In this document: piece after piece, positions 14,025 through 17,074 of the stretch
How the letters are laid out: each line of letters opens with the position of its first letter
How positions within the stretch are numbered: position 1 is the stretch's first letter
NCBI GenBank assembly: GCA_963808455.1
Contig: CAWEHT010000367.1
Location: 1-17,074 of the forward strand
From: CAWEHT01 sp963808455
Lineage (GTDB): Bacteria; Chloroflexota; Anaerolineae; CG2-30-64-16
Reading direction: 5' to 3'
Length of the DNA: 17,074 nucleotides
The notes under the pieces: generated by a model
What the model was told of the DNA's origin: nothing
Seen by the model: only the letters and a program-made list of their open reading frames with translations
Database searches by the model: none
Program-made: the position numbers and the translations under genes

Positions 14025-14676
14025 CCTCGAGCCAGTAGAGGCTGACGAGTTGATAGCCCAGGACCGTGCGCGTAGCTTCTACGACGTCGCGCACAATGGC
14101 CGAAAGGTCCATTTCGCACTCGAGCACCGACCGAACCTCATCCAGCAGGGCCCGCTCCCGACTCTGACGCTGAGCCGAGATCAGCACCGCGTCGGGCTGG
14201 CTTTGGCCTTCACATAGGTCCTTGTCGGCCCGTATAGACTGACTGCTGTTGCTGAAGACAGCCAATGTCCCCACGAATTTGCCAGACACAAAGCACGGCG
14301 TCCCGCTGACTTGCACCGGCAAACGCGTCCCATCGCTACAGACCAGATCGACCTCGTAGCGGCTGCTCTCACCGCTGGTGCGGCGCCTGTCTGCGTCCTC
14401 GACCACCGCCTGCCATTCAGGCCCAATGATCTTCGTCCAGGGCTTGCCGACGAGATCGTCAGCCTTGTAGCCAAGCATGGATGCCGCGGTGCGATTCACA
14501 AAGGTGAGGCACCCTGAGGCATCCTCCATTACGATGCCCTCAGTCACCGTCTGCACTATCTGCTCGTAGAATTGGGCAAGGCAGGCTGCCTCCGACCCCG
14601 CCGCCACCTGCGGATCGCGCTCGCGCGTTTCTCCAGGAATCGAGTTGATCCCGCGAGTTTGCTTGCAGGGTGTCAT
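13906..14676 (-). CDS. Kinase N-terminal piece: PAS and start of GAF
   Basis: This piece has a polar leader of about 32 residues and then a PAS domain (about 36-148; EGIVMEDASGCLTFVN, GYKADDLVGKPW, VDLVCSDGTRLPV). A linker helix leads into the first half of a GAF domain (about 178-228; ATRTVLGYQLVSLYWLEGD, LRLQHQVG). Past residue 228 the frame is wrong and ends after about 28 further codons. PAS and GAF are ligand- or redox-sensing domains, but no cofactor-binding residue can be assigned. Confidence 0.78.
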   Translation of the reverse strand: MTPCKQTRGINSIPGETRERDPQVAAGSEAACLAQFYEQIVQTVTEGIVMEDASGCLTFVNRTAASMLGYKADDLVGKPWTKIIGPEWQAVVEDADRRRTSGESSRYEVDLVCSDGTRLPVQVSGTPCFVSGKFVGTLAVFSNSSQSIRADKDLCEGQSQPDAVLISAQRQSRERALLDEVRSVLECEMDLSAIVRDVVEATRTVLGYQLVSLYWLEGDVLRLQHQVGYGSCILQENPAQQGYLRPRGCDRPGRTG

Positions 14677-14907
14677 GGCATTCCCTTCACGTAATGCCCT
14701 GCCCCAGACGCGGCGCACCGTCTGCACCCAGACGGGCGACCCTATGGCAGAGCACCGGATACAGCCATGCTAGCACGTTGGCAAGTCGCGCACAATGGAC
14801 TTTATGGCCTAATCTATCGGCAAGTTTTTGCCCATGGCAAGGATGCACCTCGTTCAAGAGAGGGCACCACCGAGCGACGTCACCGCCAGGCCGCACCAGC
14901 GCACGAC

Positions 14908-15120
14908 ATGCGGGAGCCAACCTTGAGCGGCCTGAGCCAAATCCTTGCAGGCGAGGTACGCGGCCCAGGGCAGGTGATCACGCTGGAACTGAGCGCTGCC
15001 GGTGCGGCCCCCGGTTGCGCCGGCCAGGATGTGCGGCCTTACCCCGCCACGAGGAACATTCCGGAAGCCATTGAAGAAAGGTTCGAGACGCTCAATCTGA
15101 AGTTCGCCCGTTGGGGCTGA
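14908..15120 (+). CDS. Possible small protein, unrecognised
   Basis: The 70-codon frame starts MREPTLSGLSQIL and ends EERFETLNLKFARWG. The stop abuts the stop of the aldo/keto reductase on the other strand (TGATCA). There is no good ribosome site, and the product resembles no family I know. It may be a relic or chance frame, listed because the C-terminal half has a plausible helix and no strong counter-candidate exists here. The rest of 14677-14907 shows nothing I can support. Confidence 0.25.
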   Translation: MREPTLSGLSQILAGEVRGPGQVITLELSAAGAAPGCAGQDVRPYPATRNIPEAIEERFETLNLKFARWG

Positions 15121-16133
15121 TCAAGGCTCTTTTCCCAACACTCCCTGGTAATGGATAGCCTGGAGTTCCTCATTGCGATCAGTGGCCGGGGCCGGGGCTG
15201 GAGAAAGCGCGGATATCTCAGACCGCAGCTCGGGTGTCATCTGAATGTTGAGCGCGCCCAACGACGCTTCCAGCTGAGCGAGGCTGCGCGCACCGATAAT
15301 CGGCGCGGTGACGGCCGGATGCGCCATCACCCAGGCCACAGCCAGCGCTGCCAGGATGTACGTCGTGAGCAGCCGCGTAGGTCGATAGGCGCTCGGCAAC
15401 TTCATAATTCACCGGGTACCGCGTAGCGGGTTGCGTACATTTTGCTTTCCTGAAGCCGCCCTAGCTGAGGTCGCTGCGCCAGGCCATATTTCCCGCTCAA
15501 CAGGCCGCCACCTAGCGGGCTGTACGTGATCACTCCGACCTGATCGCTCTGGGCGAGCGCCAGGATCTCAACTTCGGCCTGACGCTTGACGAGGTTGTAC
15601 ATAGGTTGTATACATTCGAAGCGCGCCCAGCCATGCCAGGCCGCCAAACCCAGCGCCTTGGCGATCTGCCAGGCCGCCCAGTTGCTTGCTGCCGGGTAAA
15701 CGATCTTGCCTTGCGTTACGAGATCGTCCAGGGCCCGAAGCGTTTCCTCGATGGCCAACATTCTCGTCAAAACGGTGGATGAAATATAGGTCGATGCTGT
15801 CCGTGTTGAGCCGCCGAAGGCTGGCTTCGACGGCAAGCATGACATGGTGGCCGAAGCGCCGCGCGCGATTTTGATCGGGTCCCATGGGGAAATACGCTTT
15901 GCTGGTGAGCATAATCTCGTCACGCTGCCCGGCAACCAGCTTGCCCAGGATCTCTTCAGACCGGCCCCCGGCGTAAACGTTGGCACAGTCGAAGAAATTG
16001 ATGCCGGCCTCCCGACAGCGTCGGTACATCGCTGCCGATGTTTCCTCGTCGGCTTCTGCGCCAAATGAATATCGCGCCGAAGCATAAGCTTGACACGCGG
16101 ACACCCGTCTTGCCCAGATAACCGGTACTCCAC
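15121..16133 (-). pseudogene. Aldo/keto reductase broken by five +1 frameshifts
   Basis: Joined across frames the protein reads as a full NADPH-dependent aldo/keto reductase of about 335 residues: a start EYRYLGKTGVRVSSLCFGA, then FDCANVYAGGRSEEILG (catalytic Asp and Tyr), LTSKAYFPMG (Lys), LYFIHRFDENV (His), QPMYNLVKRQAE, TYSPLGGGLLSGKYG and APIIGARSLAQLEASLGAL (cofactor-binding end). The start is the GTG at 16133 with GGAG 7 bases upstream. Extra bases sit at about 16120-16121, 16068-16069, 15757-15758, 15414-15416 and 15353. All four catalytic residues survive. As written the gene cannot make a full product, so it is decayed or badly sequenced. Substrate cannot be predicted. Confidence 0.87.
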
Positions 16134-16213
16134 CAAAAAGCTCCTTCCCCGGCACGTCAAGCAACGATGACCCGCGGTCACCCTATCTTGCGGGCCCGCA
16201 CCTGGCGAAAATC

Positions 16214-16219
16214 AGTATA
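16214..16219 (-). promoter_or_regulatory. Candidate extended -10 box for the aldo/keto reductase
   Basis: Reading leftward, TGCTATACT forms an extended -10 element about 80 bases before the GTG start. No clear -35 box is present, as is common with extended -10 promoters. Confidence 0.4.
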
Positions 16220-16280
16220 GCACAATGCGACCAGTCGATATATAATCGGTGAATCGACACCGGCAAGGAGGCTCAGGAAG

Positions 16281-16382
16281 GACTCACCATGGGAACTGAA
16301 GGATCTCAGACGAATGCTGGAGGAGTTCAACGCACTGTGCCCTCCCAGCTCCGTCTTCACCACCAACACGTCGATTACCTGA
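16281..16382 (+). pseudogene. Fragment resembling 3-hydroxyacyl-CoA dehydrogenase
   Basis: One frame reads DSPWELKDLRRMLEEFNAL and then CPPSSVFTTNTS before a stop at 16380-16382. The L-CPP-x-(S/A)-x-(F/L)-x-TNTS pattern is characteristic of the NAD-binding domain of 3-hydroxyacyl-CoA dehydrogenases of fatty-acid beta-oxidation. Both the Rossmann start (GxGxxG) and the dimerisation domain are absent. It is a short relic or a badly read stretch. From 16383 to 16621 I see nothing recognisable in any frame. Confidence 0.45.
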
Positions 16383-16621
16383 CGGGGATCCTGAGTCTGA
16401 GACATCACGGTCGCCCCAACCACGACCTCGATGAATCGAGGATCAGCACAACCAGTGCATCAGCTGCCCGCAGGCGACTTGCCAGGGAAAGGGCAGAGAA
16501 GCCAGAGGACCAAATGCCACAAGATGAAATTGCACCAGACTACAAATCCTTCTTCGATCATGCTGGGGTTGAAATGGAGGTGATCCCGGACGGCCTGGGC
16601 GTCCCGCTCGGGCTGCAAGTC

Positions 16622-17074
16622 GTGCGCAGCAGCGAGCTTGGTATCGGAGGTGTGTATGGTACCTGGGGCCAGGCTTATGACAATAGCGCCCTCCCACAGC
16701 TCGTTACGGAACGCTTGGGTAGGCCGCTTGCTGACAAAGAGAAACTGAACCTGGCCGAGCTGGGTTTCGTGGACCGGCATCATGTTCCGATACTCCCCAG
16801 GGATGAGTGTATTCGAGTCCGAGTGTGCGGCCCGGGGCGCTTTCTGCGCGAGGCTGCTCCAGCCAACGGCGGCAACCGTCAGAAGTCGAGGCTGTCCTCA
16901 TCGGCTCCAGCGTGCCCGTCACCCTGAAAGACTATACTGAGCGCATCGCAGACGAAGCTGGCATCCCCACAGGACGCTCTCAAGGTGGAGCATCCACAAG
17001 GCTTGCGACGCCTTGGTGGCCCGGCTGAATTTGGCGCTCAACCCAGCAATACGTACTCGCGAACCAAGGACACA
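16622..17074 (+). pseudogene. Ketoacyl-ACP-synthase-III-like gene, frameshifted and cut by the window end
   Basis: Across three frames the sequence reads as the N-terminal part of a thiolase-fold condensing enzyme of the FabH / HMG-CoA-synthase type: GIGGVYGTWGQAYDN, RLGRPLADKEKLNLAELGF, VDRHHVPILPRDE, VFESECAARGA, QPSEVEAVLIGSSVPV, DYTERIADEAGIP, DALKVE and then IHKACDALVARLNLALNPA. The Cys in KACDAL may be the active-site nucleophile. Four switches (near 16807, about 16830-16850, 16971-16972 and 16991) are each explained by one extra base. The second is ambiguous. The start is uncertain, with the GTG at 16622 one option. The gene continues past the window. Family assignment is from pattern only. 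Confidence 0.55.

Larger units (their letters stand above)
11267..14676 (-). pseudogene. Hybrid histidine kinase broken by two +1 frameshifts (whole locus)
   Basis: Three overlapping leftward frames join into one protein of about 1,130 residues: PAS, GAF, PAS, coiled coil, HisKA, HATPase, REC, REC, HPt. The order is a textbook multistep phosphorelay sensor with no membrane segment, so it is cytoplasmic. The first break is in the GAF domain at the CCCC of 13993-13996 (plus strand). The second is inside the ATPase at the AA of 12682-12683. In each case removing one base restores the family reading. Whether the breaks are real mutation or sequencing error cannot be told from the sequence. The ATG at 14676 follows AAGGGA at a suitable distance. 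All catalytic residues are intact on the pieces. Confidence 0.85.

Noticed and set aside
16218..16246. Rightward promoter with TATAAT at 16241-16246
   Set aside because: The -10 box is perfect, but the matching -35 (TAGCAC) is poor and the first downstream item is a gene fragment. AT-rich chance is likely.
16289..16927. A single 212-residue protein from one open frame
   Set aside because: Its first part is out of frame with the dehydrogenase-like fragment, and its last part is out of frame with the ketoacyl-synthase-like motifs. Only about 16622-16806 is believable in this frame.
1..17074. CRISPR arrays, tRNA or rRNA genes, insertion sequences, phage integration sites
   Set aside because: I looked for regular repeats, cloverleaf-like sequences, transposase motifs and long terminal inverted repeats on both strands and saw none.

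Overview
This is a GC-rich bacterial window that looks chromosomal. The gene content (twin-arginine translocase genes with TatA-like N-termini fused to TatC, a remnant of the alternative complex III gene actC, a CxxC-x17-CxxC zinc-ribbon protein, a secreted trypsin-like protease with tandem beta domains) suggests a member of Chloroflexota. That assignment is an inference from gene style, not a database match.

Layout. 1-2896 (+) is an apparent operon: the tail of a membrane protein, a membrane-anchored lipoprotein-like protein with a PsbP/Mog1-type look, and a large secreted HtrA-like serine protease. 2998-3567 (+) is a cysteine-rich HNH nuclease. 3642-5664 (-) is a two-gene unit: a small unrecognised protein and a ParB-like/UspA/UspA fusion. 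6036-6419 (+) is a double zinc-ribbon protein with a strong sigma70-type promoter, a ~135-nt leader and a clear intrinsic terminator. 6823-7440 (-) is a PadR-family repressor whose promoter carries a perfect 24-bp palindrome.

The centre, 7558-10181, is the most notable part: two Tat translocase loci back to back around a 172-bp promoter region. Each has a free-standing tatA followed by a gene in which a TatA/TatB-like segment is fused to TatC. No separate tatB is visible. The fused segment is placed so that the membrane topology works (N-out TatA helix, cytoplasmic linker, N-in TatC). The two TatC domains differ at the positions that correspond to the signal-peptide-binding motif of TatC, which suggests division of labour.

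From 10.2 kb on, the DNA is decayed or of poorer sequence quality. There is a chimeric actC/coxIII-like remnant with an in-frame stop, a small SPW-type membrane protein, a hybrid histidine kinase (PAS-GAF-PAS-HisKA-HATPase-REC-REC-HPt) broken by two frameshifts, an aldo/keto reductase broken by five, a short 3-hydroxyacyl-CoA dehydrogenase-like fragment, and a ketoacyl-synthase-III-like gene broken by about four and cut by the window end. Every frameshift I could place is explained by one extra base, which is unusual for natural decay and makes sequencing or assembly error a serious possibility.
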